A stretch of DNA of 64,000 bases, from the NCBI RefSeq assembly GCF_005233835.1, contig NZ_SZQA01000001.1, forward strand, positions 62,001 through 126,000, read 5' to 3'. Made by a program: the position numbers and the translations under genes. The notes under the pieces were generated by a model. That model saw only the letters and a list, made by a program, of their open reading frames with translations, was not told the origin of the DNA and ran no database searches. Positions 51,639 through 59,077 of this stretch are shown here, one piece after another. Numbering within the stretch: position 1 is the stretch's first letter; each line of letters starts with the position of its first letter. The DNA is from Herbidospora galbida. Lineage in GTDB: Bacteria > Actinomycetota > Actinomycetes > Streptosporangiales > Streptosporangiaceae.

Positions 51639-52880
51639 CATATTCTCTGGGGCTCCCGGCGCTGTCAAGGCCCCCGTAAGGAGGCCTTGCATTACGTAGG
51701 GAGCCGCCTCGATCTGGAAATCCATCAGCGGATGAAGCCGCCGTACCGTTCCTTCCAGGGCCAGCAGGCACAGCAGCGGGAACACGAATTCGGGTTCGGC
51801 GAAAACGGCGTGGCCGCGCTGCAGGTCGAAGAGCCGGACCGCGAACGGCCCCAGCTCGAAGTCCTGCGCGACCGCCCCGGAACTGCGATTCACCAGGTCG
51901 GCGACCTCGCGCTGGAACCCGGCCACGTCGGCGCCCTCGGCCACGCCGCGCGCGCTGGCCAGCAGAATGCGCGCGCAGAACTCGCCATCACCTTTGATCA
52001 TGCCGCCGAAGAATCGCGTGAAGCTGGTCCGCGCCATTTCACTGAGCGGGAACATGAATCCGGCGTCGAGGATGACGACCTCGCCGCCGGGACGGATGTA
52101 GGCGTTTCCCTGATGCAGGTCGACGTGAATGAATCCGCGCACGAACAGCATGTGATAAACCGTGCGAACCAGCGTCGTCACGCCGCGTTCCGTCGATTCG
52201 GGGTCGCCGGGCTCCTTGGTCAGCCCTTCGGCGAACGTCATCGTGATGACGCCGCCGGCGGTCAGTTCGTCGACGGGCTCGGGGACGACCACGCCGTCCA
52301 CGTCCGCGAGGTCGGCGCGCAGCCGATGGAGGTAGCGCGTCTCCTGCGCGAAGTCGAGCTGGCCGCGCAGCGCCTCACCCAACTGGCCGACGATGTCGGT
52401 CATCGGCAGCCTGGCCAGGCGGGGAACACGCGCGGCGAGCCGGGCGAAGCCCGAGACGATCGCGGTGTCGGCGGCGAAGCGGCGGATCACGTCCGGCCGC
52501 CTGACCTTGACCGCGAGGTCACGGCCCTGCCACGTCATCCGGTAGACGCACGCGATCGACCCGCTGGCGATGGGCGGCCGGGCCAGGGCCGCGAGCATCT
52601 CCGGCGGCGGGTCCGCGAAGGCCTGCCGGGCGGCGAGCAGGGCGTGCCTCGACGGCATCGGCGCCACGCTGTCGTGCAGGCGGCCCAGTTCGGCCGCCAA
52701 GGTCTCCCCCACGACGTCGACCCGGGTGGCCAGCAGTTGGCCCGCCTTGAGAAAGGCGCCGCCGAGCCGTTCGAGCAGCCGGGCGACCTCGGCGGCCCTG
52801 GCCGGCCGTCGCCAGGCGACCAGGGCCAGCCCGATCAGCACGTGGAAGCCCACCTGGACGAGGCGGATGGCGACCGTCAT
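51630..52880 (-). CDS. ABC1/UbiB-family atypical kinase
   Basis: 416 residues. The UbiB signature is visible: KAGQLLATRVDVVGETLAAE, the Ala-rich nucleotide loop IASGSIACVYRM, AVKVRRPDVIRRFAADTAIV, the catalytic HVDLHQGNAYIRPGGE and the metal site VILDAGFMFPL. A basic, partly hydrophobic N-terminus (LVQVGFHVLIGLALVAW) may anchor it. ABC1 kinases/ATPases act in quinone and lipid metabolism. It is coupled by ATGA to the LolA-fold gene. Why it sits in this region is unclear. Confidence 0.88.
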   Translation of the reverse strand: MTVAIRLVQVGFHVLIGLALVAWRRPARAAEVARLLERLGGAFLKAGQLLATRVDVVGETLAAELGRLHDSVAPMPSRHALLAARQAFADPPPEMLAALARPPIASGSIACVYRMTWQGRDLAVKVRRPDVIRRFAADTAIVSGFARLAARVPRLARLPMTDIVGQLGEALRGQLDFAQETRYLHRLRADLADVDGVVVPEPVDELTAGGVITMTFAEGLTKEPGDPESTERGVTTLVRTVYHMLFVRGFIHVDLHQGNAYIRPGGEVVILDAGFMFPLSEMARTSFTRFFGGMIKGDGEFCARILLASARGVAEGADVAGFQREVADLVNRSSGAVAQDFELGPFAVRLFDLQRGHAVFAEPEFVFPLLCLLALEGTVRRLHPLMDFQIEAAPYVMQGLLTGALTAPGAPENMTI

Positions 52881-53593
52881 CGCCGCGCCTCCGCCCCGGC
52901 CAGGGCGTTCTCGACCGCCTCACGCAGTGTTTCGGGGCTGTCGTCGAAGTCCTCGCAGGCCAGCGGCACGGCCGGGCCACTCCGCGTGAAATCGGTCCAG
53001 TGGCCGCTGTCGAGCCGCGACACCCGGACACGGCGGGGCAGCCAGTCCTCAGCCTGCCCGCCCAGCTCCAGGGCCTCCCACCGGCGGATCGGCTCCCCGC
53101 GCTGCTCCACGACCCGGTCGACGACCACGCCGGTGCCGGGCACGGAGCACTCCCGCACCACCAGGGCGTCCAGTCGGGCCGGGCCTCGGTAGACGCGGGT
53201 GCCCGTGCCCGGCTCTCCGGCGCCGGAGAGCTGAAGCACGGGATGCGGCCACGCCATCAGGTCGACGTAGCCGATGTCGGTGAGGGGCAGGCAGTCGAAC
53301 GCCAGCCGGTCGACGACTTGGATGGGCCTGCGCATGGTCGGCAGGTAGGTGCTGATCCGGCACTCGCCGGCGTCACGCTCCTCCTCCATCCAGACGTAGG
53401 TGCCGAACAGCACATCGGGTTTGATCACGAAGATCGCGGTCACCGCGCGTTCCGGGGAGGCGGAGAAGCGGCGCGCGAACAGGTACCGCATCGGGTTGTT
53501 GCCGATGGCGGCCTCGACACCGAAGGCATAGGACGCGAGCCGGCCCGCGCGGAAATTCGCCCGAGCCGGCCCGGCAACACGCACGTCATCCAT
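52877..53593 (-). CDS. Outer-membrane-lipoprotein-sorting-like (LolA-fold) protein
   Basis: 238 residues without an obvious signal peptide. The segment FVIKPDVLFGTYVWMEEERD, CRISTYLPTMRRPIQVVDRL and FDCLPLTDIGYVDLMAW resembles the LolA-fold lipoprotein-sorting-like family also found in bacteria without outer membranes. Overlaps the kinase start by ATGA; upstream neighbour ends 12 bp away. It probably binds a lipid or quinone, with the ABC1 kinase as partner; inference only. Confidence 0.7.
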   Translation of the reverse strand: MDDVRVAGPARANFRAGRLASYAFGVEAAIGNNPMRYLFARRFSASPERAVTAIFVIKPDVLFGTYVWMEEERDAGECRISTYLPTMRRPIQVVDRLAFDCLPLTDIGYVDLMAWPHPVLQLSGAGEPGTGTRVYRGPARLDALVVRECSVPGTGVVVDRVVEQRGEPIRRWEALELGGQAEDWLPRRVRVSRLDSGHWTDFTRSGPAVPLACEDFDDSPETLREAVENALAGAEARR

Positions 53594-53605
53594 CGCTAGG
53601 GGTGC

Positions 53606-54337
53606 CTACGCCAGCAGTCGTGCCAGCTCGGCGGGGATCACCGCGCTGGCGATCGGGACGTGGTGCAGGAGGTTCCCGATCTCGATGTCGGCGGCCAGGA
53701 GCTCACCGACCTGACGGCCTTCGCTGTCGTACAGCGCGTAGTGCTTGTTCGTTCGCGACACGTCCCCGATCGGGGGGACCATCGCGACCCGCGACTCCAG
53801 ACGGACCACCTGGTCGCCCGTGTCGACGGTCGTGCCGAGCTGCTCTACCTCGAACCGAGGATAGATCATGGTGATACAGTCCTTGATGGGCATCGGTGTC
53901 CCATCGTCCGGGGTCGGACTCGGCTTGACCCGCGCCCCTTCCGACTTGCCAGGCGTGTTCGAGACCTTGACCTGGCCGAAGAGCTCGCTGTGCCCCGTCA
54001 CCTGAAGCGACAGGAACTGGGCCGTGATCGTGGCGCTGGCCCAGTTCAGCTCGCCGGCGGCGTGCGGGTCGTGGCGACGGTAGATCGCCATGCCGTGGAG
54101 GTCGACGATGTCCTCACCGAGACCGTCGATGCGCACGTGGATGCGCTCGCGGACGATGAACGTCTCCAGAGCCGACGGCGTCAGCGTGTAAGGGCGGATG
54201 GGGTAGAGGTTCCCCGGCCCTCCCCACGCGGAGTCGTGGCCCCGGACGACCTCCGCCGGAGAGAGGGTCGCGGGGTCGATGTCCGCCGCGACACCCCTCT
54301 CCAGGAGTTGTCTGAGGATTCCCTGTGGTTCGCTCAC
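53606..54337 (-). CDS. Conserved hypothetical protein (DUF6073-like)
   Basis: 243 residues, soluble, beta-rich: VRERIHVRIDGLGEDIVDLH, LNWASATITAQFLSLQVTGH and SRTNKHYALYDSEGRQVGEL. I recall a DUF6073 family of this type, with no known function. One Cys in KDCITMIYPRFEVEQLG is encoded by TGT, of interest because the local tRNA-Sec has an ACA anticodon; nothing else marks it as a selenoprotein. Second gene of the unit starting at 54831. Confidence 0.6.
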   Translation of the reverse strand: MSEPQGILRQLLERGVAADIDPATLSPAEVVRGHDSAWGGPGNLYPIRPYTLTPSALETFIVRERIHVRIDGLGEDIVDLHGMAIYRRHDPHAAGELNWASATITAQFLSLQVTGHSELFGQVKVSNTPGKSEGARVKPSPTPDDGTPMPIKDCITMIYPRFEVEQLGTTVDTGDQVVRLESRVAMVPPIGDVSRTNKHYALYDSEGRQVGELLAADIEIGNLLHHVPIASAVIPAELARLLA

Positions 54338-54387
54338 AGTTCAACCTTTCGAGTGAGAGCGATGATGAGTGCCCTGCGCCGCCCTCG

Positions 54388-54831
54388 TCAGTTGTCGAGA
54401 GAGGCCATCAGGGCGTCGAGCGAATCGATGACGTGCGCGAAGTCCACGGTCCGCTCGCGGAGGCGGGTCTTGTCGACCGTCTGGTCGCCAAGCTCGACCG
54501 CGAGCACCTCGATCAGCCGATCGAGGTTGTTGTAAGCGACGCTCACCGGGAAGTGGGCCAGCGGCGTCTCGTGCCGGGGGTCGGCGGGCGGGCCGCCGGA
54601 CTCCAGCAGTCCCGTCGATCCGCTCTGCTCCCGCCAGGCCCGCTCCACCGTCACGTCGTACTGGTGGAAGGTCCCGTAGTAGTGCGGCTTCCAGCGTTCG
54701 CGGAGCTCGTTGGCGCTGATGCGCCGCTCGAGGTAGTCCACCGCGGCGGGGACGAACACCTCGCGGTACTGCTTGAGCAGAGGACCGACGTCCGGCGATG
54801 TCGTCGGCAGCGGACTGTCAGCGATGGTCAT
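54388..54831 (-). CDS. Hypothetical protein, first gene of unit under operator c
   Basis: 147 residues, no signal peptide or membrane helix. Landmarks: PLLKQYREVFVPAAVDYLER, RWKPHYYGTFHQYDVTVERA and LAHFPVSVAYNNLDRLIEVL. Acidic, helical, family not recognised. The ATG gives MTIADSPLP; a start four codons earlier is possible. Its promoter overlaps the shared 18-bp operator at 54884-54901, so it belongs to the same candidate regulon as selD/selA. Confidence 0.6.
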   Translation of the reverse strand: MTIADSPLPTTSPDVGPLLKQYREVFVPAAVDYLERRISANELRERWKPHYYGTFHQYDVTVERAWREQSGSTGLLESGGPPADPRHETPLAHFPVSVAYNNLDRLIEVLAVELGDQTVDKTRLRERTVDFAHVIDSLDALMASLDN

Positions 54832-54875
54832 GTCGTCTCCCAACCAGGGCTCGGTAGGTCTGAACGTCGATCCTC

Positions 54876-54904
54876 AGTTGATTACTTTAAATTCATATAG
54901 TCAA
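54876..54904 (-). promoter_or_regulatory. Shared 18-bp operator, site c, with promoter
   Basis: Operator ACTTTAAATTCATATAGT at 54884-54901. On the minus strand TTGACT (54904-54899) is the -35, 17 bp, then TCAACT (54881-54876). The operator covers the -35 edge and spacer, a repressor-like placement. Confidence 0.75.
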
Positions 54905-54995
54905 GCGTCGGATATGTCCGAGCGTTCCAAAGAACAAACCACCCTTTGAATAGCCTGTTCAGCGCGCCTACCAGCGGAAACCTTTGATGGCGCGG

Positions 54996-55025
54996 TTGAC
55001 GGCACGCGCTCCAATATCGTTAGTT
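54996..55025 (+). promoter_or_regulatory. Promoter of the tRNA-Sec gene
   Basis: TTGACG (54996-55001), 18 bp, TTAGTT (55020-55025), seven bases before the first base of the mature tRNA. Confidence 0.55.
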
Positions 55026-55032
55026 ACTTCAT

Positions 55033-55125
55033 GGAGGCGTTGGGTGCCTGGTGGCCCTCCCGGTCTACAAAACCGATGGGGCGGCGTTCGGCGTCGCCGG
55101 CGGGTTCGATTCCCGTTCGCCTCCG
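55033..55125 (+). tRNA. selC: tRNA-Sec (selC) with anticodon ACA
   Basis: A 93-base selenocysteine tRNA: an acceptor of 7 pairs plus a T-T eighth position (55033-55040 with 55117-55124), 6-bp D stem, 6-bp variable-arm stem (55080-55085 with 55093-55098) and 5-bp T stem, ending in discriminator G without encoded CCA. The anticodon loop (55065-55071) is CTACAAA, so the anticodon (55067-55069) is ACA instead of the TCA that reads UGA. It should pair with UGU. Imperfect pairs at 55045/55056, 55060/55076 and 55040/55117 leave decay possible. selB begins 46 bp later with no terminator between. Confidence 0.9.
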
Positions 55126-55170
55126 CTTTTCGCACCACCGCGGGATTCTTCAGGGTGAGGAGTGGCGCGC

Positions 55171-56928
55171 ATGCACGTAGTGGCGACCGCCGGTCACGTC
55201 GACCACGGCAAGTCGACCCTCGTCCGCGCCCTCACCGGAATGGAGCCCGACCGCTGGGCCGAGGAACGCCGGCGGGGCCTGACGATCGACCTGGGGTTCG
55301 CCTGGCGCACCATGCCCTCGGGACGCTCGCTCGCCTTCGTCGACGTTCCCGGCCACGAGCGGTTCGTGACCAACATGATGGCCGGGATCGGGCCGGTGCC
55401 CGCCGTACTCATCGTCGTCGCCGCCGACGAGGGGTGGATGCCCCAGTCGGCCGAGCACCTGGCCGTCATCGACGCGCTCGGCGTACACCACGGACTGCTG
55501 GTCGTCACCCGGTCAGACCGCGGCGACGCCGACCTGGCCATCGAGGAGGCCCGGCTGGAACTGGCCGAATCCTCCCTGGCCGACGTGCCGGCCGTGGCCG
55601 TCAGCAGCATCACCGGCGAGGGCATCGACGACCTGGTGACCGCCCTCGACGAGTTGGTGGCCTCGCTGCCCGCCCCCGACGACGCGGCGCCGGTCCGGTT
55701 GTGGATCGACCGCGCGTTCACCATCAAGGGCATGGGCACCGTCGTCACCGGCACCCTGCCCGCCGGGACCGTGAACGCCGGAGACGAACTCCAGCTCAGC
55801 CCGTCAGGACGGATCGTGAAGATCCGCGGCATGGAGTCGCTCAAGCGCAAGGTCGAGACGGTGACCGGCGTGGCCCGGGTCGCCCTCAACCTCAAAGGCG
55901 TCGACCTGGACGAGTGCCGGCGCGGGATGGCCCTGATCACCCCCGGCCGGTGGAGCGACACCGACACCCTCGACGTGCGGCTGCGGGCCGGGACCTCTGA
56001 CCTGCTCCCCCGCGAGTCGTTGCTGCACGTCGGCTCGGCGTCGGTGAGCGTCCGGATCCGCCGCCTGGGCGAGACGACCGCCCGGCTCACCCTCGAGCAT
56101 CCGTTGCCGATGCACGTCGGCGACCGGGTGATCCTCCGCGACCCGGGCTCGCGCCGGGTGACCGGCTTGACCGTGCTCGATGTCCGGCCGCCGCCTTTCC
56201 ACGGCCGGGGCGCGGCGGCCCGGGCGGCCGACGAACTGGCCGAGTGGCCCGACCCGCCGACCGCCCACCACCTGCTGGCCCGCCACCACTATCTGAAGGT
56301 GGCCGACTTCGGTCTCATGGGTCTCCCCCCGGTCGGCCGGACGGCCGACGGCGACTGGCGGGTGGACCTCGGTTGGCGGGTCAGCCAGTCTCAGCGCCTC
56401 AGCGCCCTCGCCAAGGACCACGCCCTGGCCAACCCCCTCGCTCCGACTCTTCCCGTCGAGGTGGCCCGGCAACTGCTCGGCCTCCCCGACCGGCGGCTCG
56501 TGGAGGCGCTGGTCCGGCCGCCGCTGCGGGTCGAGGGAGGGCGGATCCACCGGCCCGCCGACCGGCCCAAGCTCCCCGAGGCGATCGCCGCCGCCGTGCG
56601 TCGTCTGGAGCGGGAGCTGGAGTCGACGCCGTTCCAGGCGCCGGAGGCGGGCCGGCTCGCCCAGCTCGGGCTCGACTCACGGGCCGCCATCGCCGCGCAC
56701 AAGGTCGGGGCCGTCCTGCGGCTGGCCGAAGGCGTCGTACTCCCCCTGACGGCCGAGCCGCGAGCGGTGGAGATCCTCGGCGACCTGCCGCAGCCGTTCA
56801 CCGCGAGCGAGGCCCGCAGCGCCCTGGGCACCAGCCGTCGTGTGGTGATCCCCTTGCTGGAGTATCTGGACGAGCGGGGTCACACGATGCGGGTCGACAA
56901 CACGAGCCGGCGGATGCGCCCCAACTGA
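55171..56928 (+). CDS. selB: Selenocysteine-specific elongation factor SelB
   Basis: 585 residues. GTPase motifs: VVATAGHVDHGKSTLVRALT (G1), DVPGHERFVTNMMAGIGPVP (G3), and TRSD in place of NKxD (G4). Elongation-factor domains 2-3 follow (RAFTIKGMGTVVTGTLPAGT), and a winged-helix C-terminal half (LAEWPDPPTAHHLLARHHYL ... ALGTSRRVVIPLLEYLDERG) should bind the SECIS hairpin of selenoprotein mRNA. The ATG giving MHVVATAG is chosen; GAGGAG is well placed before it and a GTG three codons upstream is less likely. It probably shares a transcript with the tRNA-Sec gene. Confidence 0.93.
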   Translation: MHVVATAGHVDHGKSTLVRALTGMEPDRWAEERRRGLTIDLGFAWRTMPSGRSLAFVDVPGHERFVTNMMAGIGPVPAVLIVVAADEGWMPQSAEHLAVIDALGVHHGLLVVTRSDRGDADLAIEEARLELAESSLADVPAVAVSSITGEGIDDLVTALDELVASLPAPDDAAPVRLWIDRAFTIKGMGTVVTGTLPAGTVNAGDELQLSPSGRIVKIRGMESLKRKVETVTGVARVALNLKGVDLDECRRGMALITPGRWSDTDTLDVRLRAGTSDLLPRESLLHVGSASVSVRIRRLGETTARLTLEHPLPMHVGDRVILRDPGSRRVTGLTVLDVRPPPFHGRGAAARAADELAEWPDPPTAHHLLARHHYLKVADFGLMGLPPVGRTADGDWRVDLGWRVSQSQRLSALAKDHALANPLAPTLPVEVARQLLGLPDRRLVEALVRPPLRVEGGRIHRPADRPKLPEAIAAAVRRLERELESTPFQAPEAGRLAQLGLDSRAAIAAHKVGAVLRLAEGVVLPLTAEPRAVEILGDLPQPFTASEARSALGTSRRVVIPLLEYLDERGHTMRVDNTSRRMRPN

Positions 56929-56948
56929 TCGTTTTCTCGGACTCGCCG

Positions 56949-56975
56949 CCTCACACTTTTCCGGCCTGCGTCGTC
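56949..56975 (+). promoter_or_regulatory. ECF41-type promoter for the NAD(P)-binding gene
   Basis: CCTCACA (56949-56955), 16 bp, CGTC (56972-56975), 45 bp before the ATG at 57021. It has the same spacing as the two promoters at 18.3-18.4 kb and the consensus CGTC -10. Confidence 0.5.
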
Positions 56976-57020
56976 CTGTTGGTGAGGGCAGCGACCGGCG
57001 GCCCGGAACGGAGTGCGGAA

Positions 57021-57755
57021 ATGAAGGTTTTCATCGCTGGTGGGCACGGCCGTGTCGGGTCCCGCCTTGCTGACAACCTGGAGGCCAAGGGCATCGAGGT
57101 GGTCTCGGGAGGACTTGAGGACGGGGTCGACGTGATCTCGGGCAAGGGGCTCGCCGAGGCTCTCGTCGGAGCCGACACCATCGTGAACGTCCTCAACACC
57201 CCCCGCTTCGACGCGGAGGGGGCGATCTCGTTCTTCGAGGGAGCGATCGACAACCTGACCGCGGAGGGCGAGCGGGCAGGTGTGCGTCACCACGTCGTGC
57301 TCTCCATCGTCGGCGTCGGGGAAGGGGACGCATCTGAGATCGGGTATTACCTCGGCAAGGTGGCGCAGGAGAAGGCCGTGCGATCCGCGTCGATCCCCGC
57401 CACCATCATTCGGGCCACCCAGTTCCAGAGCTACATTCCGGTCCTCATCGACCAGCACACCGTGGACGGAAAGGTTCTCGCTCCGAGGTCGTTCATCCAG
57501 CCGGTCGAGCTGGAGGAAGTCGTCGAACTGCTCGCCGAGGCCGTCACGACGCTGGAGCCGGGAAGTGCGGTCGAGATCGCCGGACCCGACCGGTTCTTCC
57601 ACGACGACCTCTTCCGCGCCACCCTGGCCGATCGCGGAGACGATCGTGAGGTGGTGACCGTGGACGGGCAGGAGCCCCTCGACGCCATGGTTCCGCGCGG
57701 CGCGTTCCGGACGGGCACCGTGCGGTACCCGATTACGGGGATCCCCACCGCCTGA
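57021..57755 (+). CDS. NmrA/NAD(P)-binding Rossmann protein, SigJ partner
   Basis: 244 residues of atypical SDR type: VFIAGGHGRVGSRLADNLEA at the N-terminus, VVLSIVGVGEGDASEIGYYL, GKVAQEKAVRSASIPATIIR and QFQSYIPVLIDQH. NmrA/epimerase-like proteins are one of the three partner types that typify ECF41 sigma genes, and a SigJ gene follows 43 bp downstream. The promoter upstream fits ECF41 control. Substrate unknown. Confidence 0.87.
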   Translation: MKVFIAGGHGRVGSRLADNLEAKGIEVVSGGLEDGVDVISGKGLAEALVGADTIVNVLNTPRFDAEGAISFFEGAIDNLTAEGERAGVRHHVVLSIVGVGEGDASEIGYYLGKVAQEKAVRSASIPATIIRATQFQSYIPVLIDQHTVDGKVLAPRSFIQPVELEEVVELLAEAVTTLEPGSAVEIAGPDRFFHDDLFRATLADRGDDREVVTVDGQEPLDAMVPRGAFRTGTVRYPITGIPTA

Positions 57756-57798
57756 ATGCGATAGTGGAGAAAGGCGGCAAGGTGCGTGCCGCGCTCCA

Positions 57799-58749
57799 AT
57801 GGGAAAGGGCTCCATGCCGGAAGATCTTCCTGCCGAAAAATCACCGGCTCTCGATTCGGTCATGGCGGAGCGGCATCGTCTGCTGTCGTTGGCCTTTCGC
57901 ATGATGGGCACCTTGGCCGACGCCGAGGACGTCGTTCAAGAGACATATGTGAGGTGGTACCGCCTTGAGCCCAGGGAACGCGACGAAATCGCCACGCCGG
58001 CAGCATGGCTGATTCGAGTAGCGAGCCGCATCTCACTCGACCTGCTGGGTTCCGCGCGGGCGCGGCGGGAGACGTACGTCGGACAGTGGCTGCCGGAGCC
58101 GGTTCCCGCCGATCTCTTCGCCGGCACGGCCATCACGCCGCTGAACTCCAGTGATCTCGCTGCCGATCCACTCGAACGTGTCACCCTCGACGATGCCGTC
58201 AGCATGGCATTGCTGACGGTCCTCGAAGCCATGACCCCGGCAGAGCGCGTGACGTTCGTCCTGCACGATGTGTTCGGCGTCCCGTTCGACGAGATCGCCG
58301 GCGTCGTAGGTCGTTCGGCAGCGGCGACGAGGCAACTGGCGACGTCCGCACGCCGCCACGTCCGACGAGGAAGACGCGCACGGGTTTCTCCTCGCCAGCA
58401 CGATGAGGTCGTGCGGGCATTCCGTGGCGCGACCGCCAGAGGGGACATCGAGGACCTGCTCCGCGTGTTGGCTCCGGACGTCGAACTACGAGTAGACGGC
58501 GGCGGCTTCGTCAACGCCGCACCCCGGGTCATCCGTGGATCGGATCATGTGGCCCGGTGGTTCATGGGAGTGATGCGCAAGCAGCCCGCCCTCCGTCTTG
58601 AGCGACGCGACACGGCTGACGGTCTCGGATACATTCTTCGAAATGAGGGGCTTCGATACGGAATTCTTACCTTTGACGTCAGCGATGAAGGCGTCACGAA
58701 TGTATGGCTGATGCTGAATCCAATAAAGCTGACGAATTGGTCACTCTGA
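57799..58749 (+). CDS. sigJ: RNA polymerase sigma factor SigJ (ECF41 group), second copy
   Basis: 316 residues. Region 2 (FRMMGTLADAEDVVQETYVR), region 4 (MTPAERVTFVLHDVFGVPFD, EIAGVVGRSAAATRQLATSA) and a SnoaL-like C-terminal domain (LAPDVELRVDGGGFVNAAPR ... WLMLNPIKLTNW) match ECF41. It differs enough from the copy at 18.5 kb to be a separate paralogue. The start may be at 57799 or at the ATG five codons later. It sits inside the selenium region but, with its NmrA partner, is most likely a separate module. Confidence 0.9.
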   Translation: MGKGSMPEDLPAEKSPALDSVMAERHRLLSLAFRMMGTLADAEDVVQETYVRWYRLEPRERDEIATPAAWLIRVASRISLDLLGSARARRETYVGQWLPEPVPADLFAGTAITPLNSSDLAADPLERVTLDDAVSMALLTVLEAMTPAERVTFVLHDVFGVPFDEIAGVVGRSAAATRQLATSARRHVRRGRRARVSPRQHDEVVRAFRGATARGDIEDLLRVLAPDVELRVDGGGFVNAAPRVIRGSDHVARWFMGVMRKQPALRLERRDTADGLGYILRNEGLRYGILTFDVSDEGVTNVWLMLNPIKLTNWSL

Positions 58750-58869
58750 ACCGCTTTGGGATAAGTGGAGCTGAGCGTAATAGAGGGCTTCATGCTCGGC
58801 AGGCGGGATGCGGCAGATCGCGGTGTGCGAGCGCTGATGACTGCGCCATCGGCGAGCCTTTCCAGGATG

Positions 58870-59050
58870 GTTTGATCGGTTCGATCGCGCGCGAGCACAT
58901 ATCGACCCCGAAGGCGACGCACTGACGCCCAGCCCCGCCGCGATGGCTTTCATCACGGTTCACTCGGTGGGGTAGGTCGGCCGGACTTCCGGGACCAGGC
59001 GCACCGCACGTTCACGAAGCTCGGGAAGGTAGGGGGACGGGCGCGACATG
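58870..59050 (-). pseudogene. IS3-family OrfA remnant
   Basis: The minus strand reads SRPSPYLPELRERAVRLVPE, VRPTYPTE, a TGA stop, then TVMKAIAAGLGVSA, the helix-turn-helix head of an IS3 OrfA. The rest of the 58750-59077 gap carries no gene I can support. Confidence 0.6.
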
Positions 59051-59077
59051 AATCGAATCTCCATCAGACCCGTTCGG

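Noticed and set aside
50883-53192. A 769-residue plus-strand frame opposite MFS, ABC1 kinase and LolA-like genes
   Set aside because: The composition is antisense-like and it crosses three genes whose minus-strand products have clear motifs and ATGA coupling.
55064-55072. Reading the tRNA-Sec anticodon as CTA (UAG decoding)
   Set aside because: That would need a shifted 9-base loop or loss of the T-A closing pair. With the conserved T33 at 55066 the anticodon is ACA.
58545-58922. A minus-strand frame over the end of the second sigJ gene
   Set aside because: It is largely antisense to sigJ and has no recognisable domain; only the IS3 OrfA remnant further on is supported.
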